Source of the DNA: Magnetococcales bacterium HCHbin5
GTDB taxonomy: Bacteria; Pseudomonadota; Magnetococcia; Magnetococcales; Magnetaquicoccaceae
NCBI GenBank assembly: GCA_002753505.1
Contig: PEAG01000003.1
Coordinates: forward strand, 62,001 to 126,000
Direction of reading: 5' to 3'
DNA: 64,000 nucleotides
Shown here: piece by piece, positions 45,293-54,309 of the stretch
Numbering within the stretch: position 1 is the first letter of the stretch
How the letters are laid out: each line of letters starts with the position of its first letter
The notes under the pieces: generated by a model
The model's database searches: none
What the model saw: the letters and a program-made list of their open reading frames with translations, nothing else
What the model was told of the DNA's origin: nothing
Made by a program: the position numbers and the translations under genes

Positions 45293-46972
45293 ATGAAATT
45301 GATACCATTTCCATGGTCCCTTTCCGCATTCAGGCGTGGGGAGAGCGGAGATCCTCCCGGCTGGCTGTTGGGCCTGTTGGTGTTGGCCTGGCTGTTGCCG
45401 GGGCTGGTGGGACATGACCCCTGGAAACCCGATGAGGGTTACAGCATGGGTCTCATCTACCACATCATGGAGAGCGGGGATTGGGTCGTACCCACCCTGG
45501 GTGGTGAACCCTTCATGGAAAAGCCGCCCATCTACTACATCACTGCGGCCCAGCTGGCACATTTTTTTTCGCCCTGGCTGCCTCTGCATGATGGGGCGCG
45601 TCTGACCAGCGGTTTCTACATGGCGATTGTTTTGCTCTGTGTCGCCCTGACCGGGCGGGAACTCTATGGCAAAGGCAATGGTCGCATCAGCCTGCTTCTG
45701 CTCCTGGGTGCCATTGGTCTGGTGCCCCATGCGCATCAAATGATCACCGACACTGCCCTGTTGGCCGGCTTTGCCATAGCCTTGTATGGCTTGGCACTGA
45801 CAGGCCGCTGCTTTTTGTTGGGAGGCGGGCTGTTGGGATTGGGGACCGGGTTGGGATTCATGGCCAAGGGTCTGTTGGCTCCGGTCATCCTGGGCGGGGT
45901 TGTCTGTGTTCTGCTGCTGTTTCATGACTGGCGCAACCGCCGCTTTTTTTACGCGCTGGCTGTCGCCCTGCTGGTGGCACTCCCCTGGTTGACCCTCTGG
46001 CCCTATCTTCTGTACCAGTACCATCCGGTTCAATTTGATACCTGGTTCTGGGACAACAACTATGGCCGCTTTTTTGGCTCCTCCGAGTTGGCCACTCGCC
46101 ATGATCCGAGCTATTATCTGCAAGCACTCACCTGGTTTACCGGACCGGGGATCCCGCTGGCTCTGCTCGCCCTCTGGCAATCCCGGCCTTCGGTCGCCGC
46201 GACCACCCCCGGTTATCCGGTGCAGCTGCCCCTGGTCATGGCATCGGTTGTGCTGTTCACCCTGTTTGCCTCGGCCGCCATGCGCACCTTGTATATCTTG
46301 CCTTTTCTGCTCCCGATCGCCCTGCTGGCGACCCCGGCCGTGGCCGGTTATCGCCGACAAATGCCCCGCTGGCCCGGCATGTTGTTGATCACCCTGTTTG
46401 GCAGTTTGCTCCTGCTGATATGGGGGGTATGGTTGCTGGTGATTCTGCAACTCGTGCCGCCTGCATTCTGGCAGCGTGTAGGGGTGATGAGTCTGCCTGC
46501 AGGTGGAACCCCCTGGCAGGGGTTGGCCTTTGCGGTTGCAGCGTTGGCCAGCGGGGCCTGGATCGTGGGGATCCGTCGCATGGCTCCCTCGGCCAGGGAT
46601 CTGCTGACAGGCTGGAGCAGCGGTGTTGCTCTGGTTTGGCTGTTATGGATGACCCTTTGGCTGCCGGTGATCGATCATGGCAAGAGCTATCGCTCCATGG
46701 TAGAGGGGTTGAAACAGGCCATACCCGCCTCGTCCACCTGTATCGCCAGTCGTGCGCTGGGAGAGCCACAACGGGCCCTGCTGCACTATTTTGGGCCAAT
46801 ATTTACCCATCGGCTGGAGAACGGTCCCGCAGATCCACCGTGTGACCTGTTGTTGATTCAAAGCGAGTCGGCAACAATCCACAACCCTCCTGCGGATGGC
46901 GTACTGTTGTGGCGCGGGGGACGGCCGGGGGACAACAAGGAGTGGTATGCCTTATACCGGTTACGCCGCTGA
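45293..46972 (+). CDS. ArnT/PMT-family (GT39/GT83) membrane glycosyltransferase
   Basis: 559 residues with about 12 hydrophobic segments. The first periplasmic loop has PWKPDEGYSM with the catalytic acidic pair, and PFMEKPPIYYI, both hallmarks of lipid-linked sugar transferases such as ArnT and PMT. It would move a sugar from a polyprenyl phosphate to an envelope acceptor (lipid A, polysaccharide or protein). A soluble C-terminal domain of about 110 residues follows. Starts seven bases after the HAD gene, so co-transcribed. No arnBCA-like genes nearby; the sugar is unknown. Confidence 0.85.
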   Translation: MKLIPFPWSLSAFRRGESGDPPGWLLGLLVLAWLLPGLVGHDPWKPDEGYSMGLIYHIMESGDWVVPTLGGEPFMEKPPIYYITAAQLAHFFSPWLPLHDGARLTSGFYMAIVLLCVALTGRELYGKGNGRISLLLLLGAIGLVPHAHQMITDTALLAGFAIALYGLALTGRCFLLGGGLLGLGTGLGFMAKGLLAPVILGGVVCVLLLFHDWRNRRFFYALAVALLVALPWLTLWPYLLYQYHPVQFDTWFWDNNYGRFFGSSELATRHDPSYYLQALTWFTGPGIPLALLALWQSRPSVAATTPGYPVQLPLVMASVVLFTLFASAAMRTLYILPFLLPIALLATPAVAGYRRQMPRWPGMLLITLFGSLLLLIWGVWLLVILQLVPPAFWQRVGVMSLPAGGTPWQGLAFAVAALASGAWIVGIRRMAPSARDLLTGWSSGVALVWLLWMTLWLPVIDHGKSYRSMVEGLKQAIPASSTCIASRALGEPQRALLHYFGPIFTHRLENGPADPPCDLLLIQSESATIHNPPADGVLLWRGGRPGDNKEWYALYRLRR

Positions 46973-46979
46973 CCCGCTT

Positions 46980-47753
46980 TTATTCGGGCCTGTCCGGCTG
47001 TACCGGGGTGGAATCGGCTGCTGTCAAGCCTGCTTCCTGTGCAATTTCAGCCATCATCTCCTCAATGGCGGTCTGGACCTGGATCAACAGATTCTTGCGC
47101 GCCTGTTTTTCCAGTCCCTGGGTTTCGATAGGGTGGCCGATGCGCAGTTGGATGGTTCCCGGCTTTTTAACAAAGGATCGACGGCCCCAGAACAGGCCGG
47201 CGTTGTGTGCCACAGGCACGATGGGTACCCCGGCCGCCATCGCCAGTGCCACGCCGCCTGCATTATAATGGCCGACGGCCCCCGGCGCGACGCGGGTGCC
47301 TTCGGGAAAAATCAGAATCGATGTTCCTTGCGCACAGGCGCGTTTTCCTTCGGTTTGCAGAATGCGCAATGCCTCTATTTCCCGGCTGCGGTTGATGGCA
47401 ATCTGGCCGGTTGCCTTCAGTGCCCAACCAAAAAAGGGGATATAGAGCAGGCTTTTTTTCAAGACCAGCACAAAGGTTGGGAACAGGGCGTGCAGCGTGA
47501 CCGTTTCCCAGGCCGACTGATGTTTGCACAACAGCACAAACGGTGGGGGAGGCAGTCGTTCCAGACCGATGATGCGGTCCCGCAAACCGCAGACAACAGC
47601 CAACAGGCGACGGTTGTATTGGGCCCAGGAACAGGCGATCTGACGCCGTTGAGCCAGGGTCGTGAAGGGCCACGCGGCCACGATGAGAGTGGCATAAACA
47701 ACGATGCCCGCTACAAACAATACAAAAAAGAGACCGGAACGCAGTAGATTCAT
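46980..47753 (-). CDS. 1-acyl-glycerol-3-phosphate acyltransferase (PlsC family)
   Basis: 257 residues from ATG 47753. An N-terminal membrane helix (LRSGLFFVLFVAGIVVYATLI) precedes the acyltransferase motifs: CKHQSAWET (the HX4E variant of HX4D), a later PFFGWALK, and FPEGTRVAPG. It acylates lysophosphatidic acid in phospholipid synthesis, or a related acceptor. It converges on the glycosyltransferase gene with a seven-base gap. A copy of the palindromic repeat lies upstream. Confidence 0.92.
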   Translation of the reverse strand: MNLLRSGLFFVLFVAGIVVYATLIVAAWPFTTLAQRRQIACSWAQYNRRLLAVVCGLRDRIIGLERLPPPPFVLLCKHQSAWETVTLHALFPTFVLVLKKSLLYIPFFGWALKATGQIAINRSREIEALRILQTEGKRACAQGTSILIFPEGTRVAPGAVGHYNAGGVALAMAAGVPIVPVAHNAGLFWGRRSFVKKPGTIQLRIGHPIETQGLEKQARKNLLIQVQTAIEEMMAEIAQEAGLTAADSTPVQPDRPE

Positions 47754-47844
47754 ACGGGGGTTGCCATCGGGTAGAGCGGTAGCACAGGTCAAGGGAGCAG
47801 ACGAGGTCAGGTGCGGTTGCGCTTTGCCAAACCTTTTCACAATG

Positions 47845-47879
47845 GCAGGAGTAGGGACCGTTACAGTCCCCACTCCTGC
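47845..47879. repeat. Palindromic repeat copy upstream of the plsC-family gene
   Basis: GCAGGAGT ... ACTCCTGC enclosing GGGAC/GTCCC with loop CGTTACA. It is a diverged member of the family seen at 13.6-14.2 kb; base changes in one arm are matched in the other. Confidence 0.65.
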
Positions 47880-47964
47880 AACCAATCATAAAGAGCAGGA
47901 ACGGCAGTCCGTGCTGACATGCCTGGGGCAAAGCCGCCAAAAGGGTTTGCCCTATCCCAGGCAA

Positions 47965-48165
47965 TCAGTGACCAGTTGTGTGACCCGCCGAAGCCGGTGC
48001 CGATGGATCAGCATATCGGCGCACCGCCTGTTTCAGACTGGACAACCGCTCATAAATGATCCACGCACCGCGAAAACTGCGAATGCCTGTGACGACGGTC
48101 TGATCCTGGTCGCAGTCAAAAATTTTATACTCTTCTTTGTTGGCAACTATCTGTAATGGCTCCAT
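47965..48165 (-). CDS. Hypothetical protein, 66 residues
   Basis: Not recognised. ATG 48165 has AAGGA nine bases upstream. The sequence EPLQIVANKEEYKIFDCDQDQTVVTGIRSFRG looks like a small beta-rich domain, followed by a basic helix (LSSLKQAVRRYAD) and a low-complexity tail. No signal peptide. It is a single short gene between two plus/minus units; real coding is plausible because of the good ribosome binding site. Confidence 0.55.
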   Translation of the reverse strand: MEPLQIVANKEEYKIFDCDQDQTVVTGIRSFRGAWIIYERLSSLKQAVRRYADPSAPASAGHTTGH

Positions 48166-48255
48166 TTTTGGTATCCTTGTCAATGAGTGACCTGCTATCA
48201 TTGAGTCAAGCAAACTTTGTGCCATTATCAGTTTAGCGATACCGACAGCCCCCCG

Positions 48256-48939
48256 TTATTGCAGGGTTTTGTTGACCAGGGGAATGATCGTGGTCGTCTT
48301 TTTGGTCGACGGGCCACCCATGGCATCCCTCTGCAAGGCCTCCCGGTCAATCCACCACTCATCTCCCACCATGACCTCGAGGCAATTCAAGACAATGGGC
48401 ACATAGTACTCGGGATCATCCAATCGATTCTGAGCAACCCATTTTTTAAAGGCATCATCCCCAACGATACCCACCGAATCCATCACCAAAGAGAACATCT
48501 GTTGAGATTGTCCCTGCGCCAGTGCCCGGTCCGGGTGGTCTGGTGTCCGGTGTTTGGCCATCAGGTGGGCCAGGGCGGCGATGGGACCGGCCACCTCATG
48601 CTGTGGTCCCAGGGTATTCAGCAGATGGAACAGTGCAAGGACAACATCCGTCACCGGTGCATCCGTCTTTAACGCGATCCAGACCCGCATGGCCAACGCT
48701 TTGTAAATTTCATGGCTCTTCTGTTTTTTTGACAGCGCGGTCAGCAGTTCCAACGCCTCTTTCCATTGACCATTTCTGCTGAAACGGCCGACAGCCGCCT
48801 TGTTGAGCCGCCACTCCTCCTCGGAGCTCAATCGTTTACTGGATGGGGGGGGATCTCCCCCTTCTGGCGCACATCCCTCATTTTCTTCCACGACGGGAAC
48901 CAGCAGGGTCAATTTATTCTCTTTGTCGGGGTGGGTCAT
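48256..48939 (-). CDS. Hypothetical protein, 227 residues, helical
   Basis: Not recognised. ATG 48939 has TTGGAG seven bases upstream and is preferred over the TTG at 48951. A charged, disordered N-terminus (PPPSSKRLSSEEEW) leads to alpha-helical repeats of TPR-like character (AVGRFSRNGQWKEALELLTAL, YKALAMRVWIALK) and a C-terminal EVMVGDEWWIDREALQRDAM. It begins 16 bases after the fabD stop, so it probably shares the fabD transcript. Function unknown. Confidence 0.7.
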   Translation of the reverse strand: MTHPDKENKLTLLVPVVEENEGCAPEGGDPPPSSKRLSSEEEWRLNKAAVGRFSRNGQWKEALELLTALSKKQKSHEIYKALAMRVWIALKTDAPVTDVVLALFHLLNTLGPQHEVAGPIAALAHLMAKHRTPDHPDRALAQGQSQQMFSLVMDSVGIVGDDAFKKWVAQNRLDDPEYYVPIVLNCLEVMVGDEWWIDREALQRDAMGGPSTKKTTTIIPLVNKTLQ

Positions 48940-48955
48940 ATAGGACTCCAATCTA

Positions 48956-49900
48956 TCAAGACAGGATCAGGGGGGATATTTTGTCAACGTCCTCAACACC
49001 ATTAACCGCTACAGCCTGTACCGACTCATCAATCCGTTTGATCATGCCGGTGAGTACCTTGCCGCTTCCCAGTTCAATGAAGGTATCCACCCCCAGGGCG
49101 ATCAACCGGCGTATGGAGGCCTCCCATTGCACGCTGCCTGTGACCTGCTGGACCAAAAGTTGGCGGATGGTGGTCGCCGAGGTGACCTCTTGGGCGGTGA
49201 CATTGGCGATGAGGGGAACCGCAAGATCCTGAATGGCTGTTTGCGCCAACGCGCCCGCCATGACGGCGGCGGCCGGTTCCATCAGGGGCGAATGAAAGGG
49301 GGCTGAAACCGCCAGCATGATACAGCGTTTGGCCCCCCGTCCCTTGGCCAGTGCAACCGCCTGCTCGACAGACCGTTTATGGCCAGAAATGACGATTTGT
49401 TGAGGGGTGTTAAAGTTGGCAGGGACACAAATGCCGTCGGTGGTTGCCGCCGCCTCGGCGCACAGCTCCACCACCTCCGCCGCTGCCACATTCAACAAAA
49501 CCGCCATGCCACCTTCACCCACCGGGACAGCCTGCTGCATGGCTTGCCCCCGCAGGCGAACCAGTCGCACCGCCTCGGCGGCAGAGAAGCCGCCCGCTGC
49601 GGCAATGGCCGCATACTCCCCCAGAGAGTGGCCCGCCACATAATCTGGCCGGATGCCCGTGCGGTTGACGAGAAGTTGATGGGCCGCCAGGGCAGTGATC
49701 ACCAAAGCGGGTTGGGCGTTTTCTGTCAGGGTAAGGGTGGCTTCCGGGCCCTCAAACATCAGGGTACTCAGTGGAAAACCAACCACCTGATCGGCCATGG
49801 CAAACAGATCGGCAGCGGCCGGGTCAGCAGCGGCCAGACCCTGACCCATTCCAACGGCCTGAGAACCCTGTCCGGGGAAGAGAAAGGCAATTTTGCTCAT
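48956..49900 (-). CDS. fabD: Malonyl-CoA:ACP transacylase FabD
   Basis: 314 residues from ATG 49900. FPGQGSQAVGMG at residues 8-19 and the nucleophile elbow GHSLGE with Ser92; the catalytic His is in APFHSPLM (about residue 200). It loads malonyl onto acyl carrier protein. Unusually for fabD, no fabG, acpP or fabF follows in this window; plsX and fabH are 33 kb away. A hypothetical gene follows directly. Confidence 0.96.
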   Translation of the reverse strand: MSKIAFLFPGQGSQAVGMGQGLAAADPAAADLFAMADQVVGFPLSTLMFEGPEATLTLTENAQPALVITALAAHQLLVNRTGIRPDYVAGHSLGEYAAIAAAGGFSAAEAVRLVRLRGQAMQQAVPVGEGGMAVLLNVAAAEVVELCAEAAATTDGICVPANFNTPQQIVISGHKRSVEQAVALAKGRGAKRCIMLAVSAPFHSPLMEPAAAVMAGALAQTAIQDLAVPLIANVTAQEVTSATTIRQLLVQQVTGSVQWEASIRRLIALGVDTFIELGSGKVLTGMIKRIDESVQAVAVNGVEDVDKISPLILS

Positions 49901-49919
49901 GTCATCCTCTCTTTGTGCG

Positions 49920-50453
49920 TCAGACCGCACTCCGAATCAACTCTTTTTTAATGGAATCCAGCTCAATAAACTCGTCTGCCTGGCGGCGCAACTCATCCGC
50001 GATCATCGGGGGTTGGGTCATGAGAGAGCTGATGACGGTGACATGCTTACCCAGATCCTGTACTGCCTCCACGACGCTCCGAAAATCCCCATCGCCGGAA
50101 AAGAGGACAGCATGGTCATAGTAGGGGGCCATGCGCAGCATGCCGATGGCAATCTCAATATCCATGTTGCCTTTTGTGCGTTTGATGCCTGTTGCGGGGT
50201 CTATGTACTCTTTGATGGGTTTGGTGATGACGGTGTAGCCGTTGTAAGCCAACCAATCCACCAGGGGGCGAATGGGTGAATACTCCTGATCATCGCCCAG
50301 GGCCGTGTAATAATAGGCACGCACCAGGCGACTTTTATTCTGAAAAAATGTCAGCAGCTTTTTGTAGTCAAAGTCAAATCCCAGGGAGCGTATGGCAGCA
50401 TACAGATTGGACCCGTCAATAAAGATGACAACGCGCTCGTCGGCATAGAACAT
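49920..50453 (-). CDS. NYN-domain (LabA-like) putative ribonuclease
   Basis: 177 residues. The PIN-like NYN fold is marked by VVIFIDGSNLYAAIR at the N-terminus, KGNMDIEIAIGML in the middle and AVLFSGDGDFRSVVE, giving the conserved acidic residues for metal binding. LabA-like proteins are predicted RNases. It lies between the tRNA cluster and fabD, 19 bases before fabD's start, and could act on RNA; the target is unknown. Confidence 0.88.
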   Translation of the reverse strand: MFYADERVVIFIDGSNLYAAIRSLGFDFDYKKLLTFFQNKSRLVRAYYYTALGDDQEYSPIRPLVDWLAYNGYTVITKPIKEYIDPATGIKRTKGNMDIEIAIGMLRMAPYYDHAVLFSGDGDFRSVVEAVQDLGKHVTVISSLMTQPPMIADELRRQADEFIELDSIKKELIRSAV

Positions 50454-50641
50454 AATAGATTCCTTGAAATAAAATTTGGCCTGCGAAAATTAAGCAGACA
50501 AAAACCCCACCCGCGAATACGGGCGTTCGCCGATCCAGAGTCAGATCGACCTGTTTTATAATGAAGGCCGGAGACAGCAAGGCCACGCCAAAAATATGGC
50601 CACCTTTTTGTGTAAAATTTATTCAGCAGCTAAAAAAAAAT

Positions 50642-50716
<75 letters not shown>

Positions 50717-50786
50717 ACGGCAAAAACAACCTACTTGCAGAACAAAAAAGTGAACACCAATCCCGTTGACCGGAGGGGAGTTGGCG

Positions 50787-50864
50787 TGGAGGCCGGGGTG
50801 GGATTTGAACCCACGGAATAAAGGTTTTGCAGACCTCCGCGTTAGGCCACTTCGCCACCCGGCC
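50787..50864 (-). tRNA. tRNA-Cys (anticodon GCA)
   Basis: 78 bases including CCA. Acceptor GGCCGGG/CCCGGCC with discriminator U73, as required for cysteine tRNA; anticodon loop CTGCAAA; T-loop TTCAAAT. Confidence 0.95.
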
Positions 50865-50876
50865 GAACAAAAAAAT

Positions 50877-50951
<75 letters not shown>

Positions 50952-51052
50952 ATGTTTAATTCTGCTTACAGCAGCCGCCCCCTTAATGAGCGATGGGCGC
51001 ATGCTAAAAAAAAAACGCGCCAGAGTCAACCGTTCTTGATTGATTTCATGCA

Positions 51053-51601
51053 TCATGTTCCTGTTTTCAGGTTTGGCCAGGCATTTTTCAGGTAGTAATA
51101 ACCGGACAAAATAGTCAAAAATGTTGAAATATAAAGACAAAGCACCCCTGGTATCTGGAACGGGATTTCCCACAGTCCCTCTTGCACCAGCAGCATGATA
51201 ATGGCGGTCATCTGGAAGCCTGTTTTCCACTTGCCGGTTTTGGAGACGGGTATCCGGTGGCCCAGGCCGGCCATGCGTTCCCGCAGGGCCATCACGGTGA
51301 TCTCCCTGGCCAGAATGATCAGCACCAGTATAAACGGGGCATGGCCGTTGGAGACCAGCAGCACCAGGGCCGAAATGACCAGCAGTTTATCGGCCACCGG
51401 GTCGAAAAATCGGCCAAAGTTGGTAAGCTCTCCCCGTTGGCGGGCGATATAGCCATCAGCCCAATCGGTAATGGCGGCCAGGCTGAAAAACAGGGCAGAA
51501 AGAATATATCCCCACCGACCGGGCAGATAGGAAAAGCCCACAAAAAAGGGAATCAGCGCAATCCGCGTGGCGGTGAGTGAGTTGGGTAGATTCCAGACCA
51601 T
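51053..51601 (-). CDS. pgsA: Phosphatidylglycerophosphate synthase PgsA
   Basis: 182 residues. The CDP-alcohol phosphotransferase signature spans DWADGYIARQRGELTNFGRFFDPVADK, cited by position (about residues 46-72): DX2DGX2ARX8GX3DX3D is complete. N-terminus WNLPNSLTATRIALIP is typical. Several membrane helices. It makes phosphatidylglycerophosphate from CDP-diacylglycerol and glycerol-3-phosphate. It follows uvrC by six bases, a common gene pair, and precedes the tRNA cluster. Confidence 0.95.
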   Translation of the reverse strand: MVWNLPNSLTATRIALIPFFVGFSYLPGRWGYILSALFFSLAAITDWADGYIARQRGELTNFGRFFDPVADKLLVISALVLLVSNGHAPFILVLIILAREITVMALRERMAGLGHRIPVSKTGKWKTGFQMTAIIMLLVQEGLWEIPFQIPGVLCLYISTFLTILSGYYYLKNAWPNLKTGT

Positions 51602-51607
51602 TTTGAC

Positions 51608-53527
51608 TCAGGGCTCTTCCTGAAAAAATTGAACAATGCGTTGTGCCAACCCTTCGGATACTCCGGCTACCGTCATCAACTCCCCCACATTGGCCTGTCG
51701 CAATTTTTTGACTGAGCCAAATTGGCGCAGCAGGGCTCGCTTTCTTTGTGGCCCAATGCCGGGGATTTTGTCAAGGCTGGAATAGACCTGGGCGCGACTT
51801 CGCTGGGATTTGTGCAGACCGATGGCAAACCGGTGCGCCTCATCCCGTATCCTCTGTAGCAAGAATAATACCGGAGAATGTGTGGGTAAGACAATGGGTT
51901 CTGGCAGGTTGGGCAGGAAGAGCCGCTCTTTACCCGCATCCCGCTCCTCTCCTTTGGCGATGGCGCAAAACTTCAGTCCTGGCAGAACCAGACGGTCGGC
52001 CACTGCCAGTGCGGCGTTCAGTTGTCCACGTCCGCCGTCCAGCAAGATCAAATCCGGCCATGGAGGGGGTGGCTCAGAGGAGTCCGAGGCCCTCTCTGGG
52101 GGGAGCAGGCGGCTCAAACGACGGGAGAGCATGCGGGCCATGCGAGCGGTATCATCCAGCAATTCCGGGTCCGCAAGGGTGAAATGGCGATAGCTGCTCT
52201 TCTGCCAGCCTTCCGGGCCAAACACGATCAGGGAGCCGACGGGATGGCTGTCCTGGAAATGGGAAATATCGTATGCCTCAATGCGTTGCAGAGGCTGGGG
52301 CAAAGAGAGCAGGCTGGCCAATGCCTGCAGGAGATGGTCAAAGGTGTCCAGGCTTTGCTGGCGTCGCAGGAGGGCCTGTTCGGCGTTGAGGGTGGCCATC
52401 TGAAGCAGTCGCAACTTTTCACCTTGGGTCGGCTTGTGGAGTCGGACCGGGCTGCCCCGCAGACCACTCAATGCGGCGGCCAACCATTTTCGCTGTTCCA
52501 ATACCCGATTGACAATAATTTCGGCCGGGGGGGTGGCACGACTCTCCCCGTCCCGGGGGCTGTAATATTGGCCCAGAAAGGCCTCCAGCAACGCCTCCGG
52601 GCTCTGTTCCGTGCTGTTTTCCAGAAAAAAGCTGGTATTGCCCCAGTTGATGCCATTGCGGACCGCAAACAGTTGCACCGCCGAACCGTTGCCATCCTGG
52701 GCGATGCTGACCACATCCAGGTTGCTGTTTTCCGCCAGGTTGACCCGTCGCTGATCCTGAATCAGGGTGATGGCTTTGATCCGGTCCCGTATTTTGGCGG
52801 CCTCTTCAAAGGCCCTCTCTTCCGCTGCCCGCCACATGCTCTGTTTCAGTTGTTCCAGCAGGGCGGTCGATCTGCCCTCCAGAAACAGGCAAACGTCCCG
52901 CACCAGCAGGGTGTACTGCTCCACCGAGATGCGACCACTACAGGGGCCGCTGCACCGCTTGATCTGATAGTTCAGACAGGGGCGTTGCCGTTGCTTGAAC
53001 TGACTATCCTCGCAGGTGCGGATGGGAAACATGCTTTGCAGCCATTTGACCGTCTCCCGGAGCGCGCTCACCGAGGGAAACGGGCCAAACCATTGACCTT
53101 TTGTCGGAGCGGTTGTGCTTGCGGGCGCGGAGTCCTCTGCCCGGTCCGCTTTGGGAGGGGTGCGCAACAACAGCAGGCGGGGAAAGGGGTGTTCCGTGGA
53201 GAGGTGGAGATAGGGATGGGATTTGTCATCCTTCAGCAACACGTTGTATGGTGGGCGAAACCGTTTGATCAGGTTGGCTTCCAGGATCAGGGCCTCGTTT
53301 TCGGTGGTGGTGACCGTTACCTCCAGGGTTCGGGCCAGCGCGAGCATGGCCTGAATCCGGGGAGGGTGGCTGCCCCGCTGGTGAAAATAGGAGCTGACCC
53401 GTTTTTTAAGGGACTTGGCCTTGCCGACATAGAGCACCCGTTCCTGGCCCCCCAGAAACCGATAGACACCCGGGAGCAGGGGAAGGGTGGCAACGGTCTC
53501 CAGCAAGGCGGAAGGGTGTTCGGTCAT
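51608..53527 (-). CDS. uvrC: Excinuclease ABC subunit C
   Basis: 639 residues from ATG 53527. N-terminal GIY-YIG nuclease (PLLPGVYRFLGGQERVLYVGKAKSLKKRV, cited by position), a cysteine-containing CLNYQIKRCSGPC segment, a UVR motif (about 205-240), the RNase-H-like C-terminal nuclease with YDISHFQDSHPVGSLIVF and LILLDGGRGQ, and tandem helix-hairpin-helix (IPGIGPQRKRALL). It makes both incisions in nucleotide excision repair with UvrB. It overlaps lgt by four bases. Confidence 0.96.
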   Translation of the reverse strand: MTEHPSALLETVATLPLLPGVYRFLGGQERVLYVGKAKSLKKRVSSYFHQRGSHPPRIQAMLALARTLEVTVTTTENEALILEANLIKRFRPPYNVLLKDDKSHPYLHLSTEHPFPRLLLLRTPPKADRAEDSAPASTTAPTKGQWFGPFPSVSALRETVKWLQSMFPIRTCEDSQFKQRQRPCLNYQIKRCSGPCSGRISVEQYTLLVRDVCLFLEGRSTALLEQLKQSMWRAAEERAFEEAAKIRDRIKAITLIQDQRRVNLAENSNLDVVSIAQDGNGSAVQLFAVRNGINWGNTSFFLENSTEQSPEALLEAFLGQYYSPRDGESRATPPAEIIVNRVLEQRKWLAAALSGLRGSPVRLHKPTQGEKLRLLQMATLNAEQALLRRQQSLDTFDHLLQALASLLSLPQPLQRIEAYDISHFQDSHPVGSLIVFGPEGWQKSSYRHFTLADPELLDDTARMARMLSRRLSRLLPPERASDSSEPPPPWPDLILLDGGRGQLNAALAVADRLVLPGLKFCAIAKGEERDAGKERLFLPNLPEPIVLPTHSPVLFLLQRIRDEAHRFAIGLHKSQRSRAQVYSSLDKIPGIGPQRKRALLRQFGSVKKLRQANVGELMTVAGVSEGLAQRIVQFFQEEP

Positions 53528-54300
53528 TGATGGCGCAGCGAAAAGAGCCACAAGGCCACCCCCGCCACAATCATGGGGAGGCTCAACCATTGACCCATGG
53601 TCAAGTTCAAGGCGAGCAGACCCAATTGGGGGTCGGGTTCCCGTACATATTCAGCCACGAAGCGGCAGAGACCATAACCGGCCAGAAACCAGCCCAACAA
53701 AAACCCGGGCGGGCGGGCTGACCGTCCCAACCATTGCAGCAGCAAAAAGAGGGAGAGCCCCTCCAATCCCGCCTGGTAGAGTTGGCTGGGGTGGCGTGGT
53801 TCGGCACCGGCCCCTGGGAAGATTATCCCCCAGGGCAGGTCGGTTGTGCGGCCCCACAGCTCCCCGTTGATAAAGTTGCCGATTCGGCCCAGAAAAAAGC
53901 CGATGGGGGCGATGGGAGCCACCAGATCGGCCAGTGCCAGACAGTTGAGCTGATGGCGGCGGGCGTAGAGCAGACAGACGGTCAGCACGCCCAGCAAGCC
54001 GCCGTGGAAGGCCATGCCCCCCTCCCAGACCCGCAGCATGGCCAACGGCTCCTGCCAATAATAGTCAAATTGATAGAAAAGAATGTAGCCGCCGCGACCA
54101 CCCAGGACAACCCCCAGCAATATCCACAGGATCAGATCCCCCACGTCATCCGGGGAGAGTCGCGGCAAAAACCGCCTGGCCCGCGCCAACAGCATGGGCC
54201 AACCGATGAGAAAAGCCAGGCTGTACATGAGGCCATACCAACGGATGGCCAACGGGCCGATATGCAGCAGGACAGGATCGATGTTGGGATAGTTGATCAT
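53524..54300 (-). CDS. lgt: Prolipoprotein diacylglyceryl transferase Lgt
   Basis: 258 residues with about seven membrane helices. The Lgt signature GRIGNFINGELWGR (about residues 134-147) is intact, and HPSQLYQAGLEG follows as expected. It attaches diacylglycerol to the lipobox cysteine of prolipoproteins, for example the Sel1 lipoprotein at 56.3 kb. It starts nine bases after pheA and its stop overlaps the uvrC ATG. Confidence 0.96.
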   Translation of the reverse strand: MINYPNIDPVLLHIGPLAIRWYGLMYSLAFLIGWPMLLARARRFLPRLSPDDVGDLILWILLGVVLGGRGGYILFYQFDYYWQEPLAMLRVWEGGMAFHGGLLGVLTVCLLYARRHQLNCLALADLVAPIAPIGFFLGRIGNFINGELWGRTTDLPWGIIFPGAGAEPRHPSQLYQAGLEGLSLFLLLQWLGRSARPPGFLLGWFLAGYGLCRFVAEYVREPDPQLGLLALNLTMGQWLSLPMIVAGVALWLFSLRHQ

Positions 54301-54309
54301 GAGGAGGGA

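Noticed and set aside
45029-46450. 473-codon minus-strand open frame opposite the ArnT-like gene
   Set aside because: Glutamine-rich shadow frame; the plus-strand protein has clear membrane helices and catalytic motifs.
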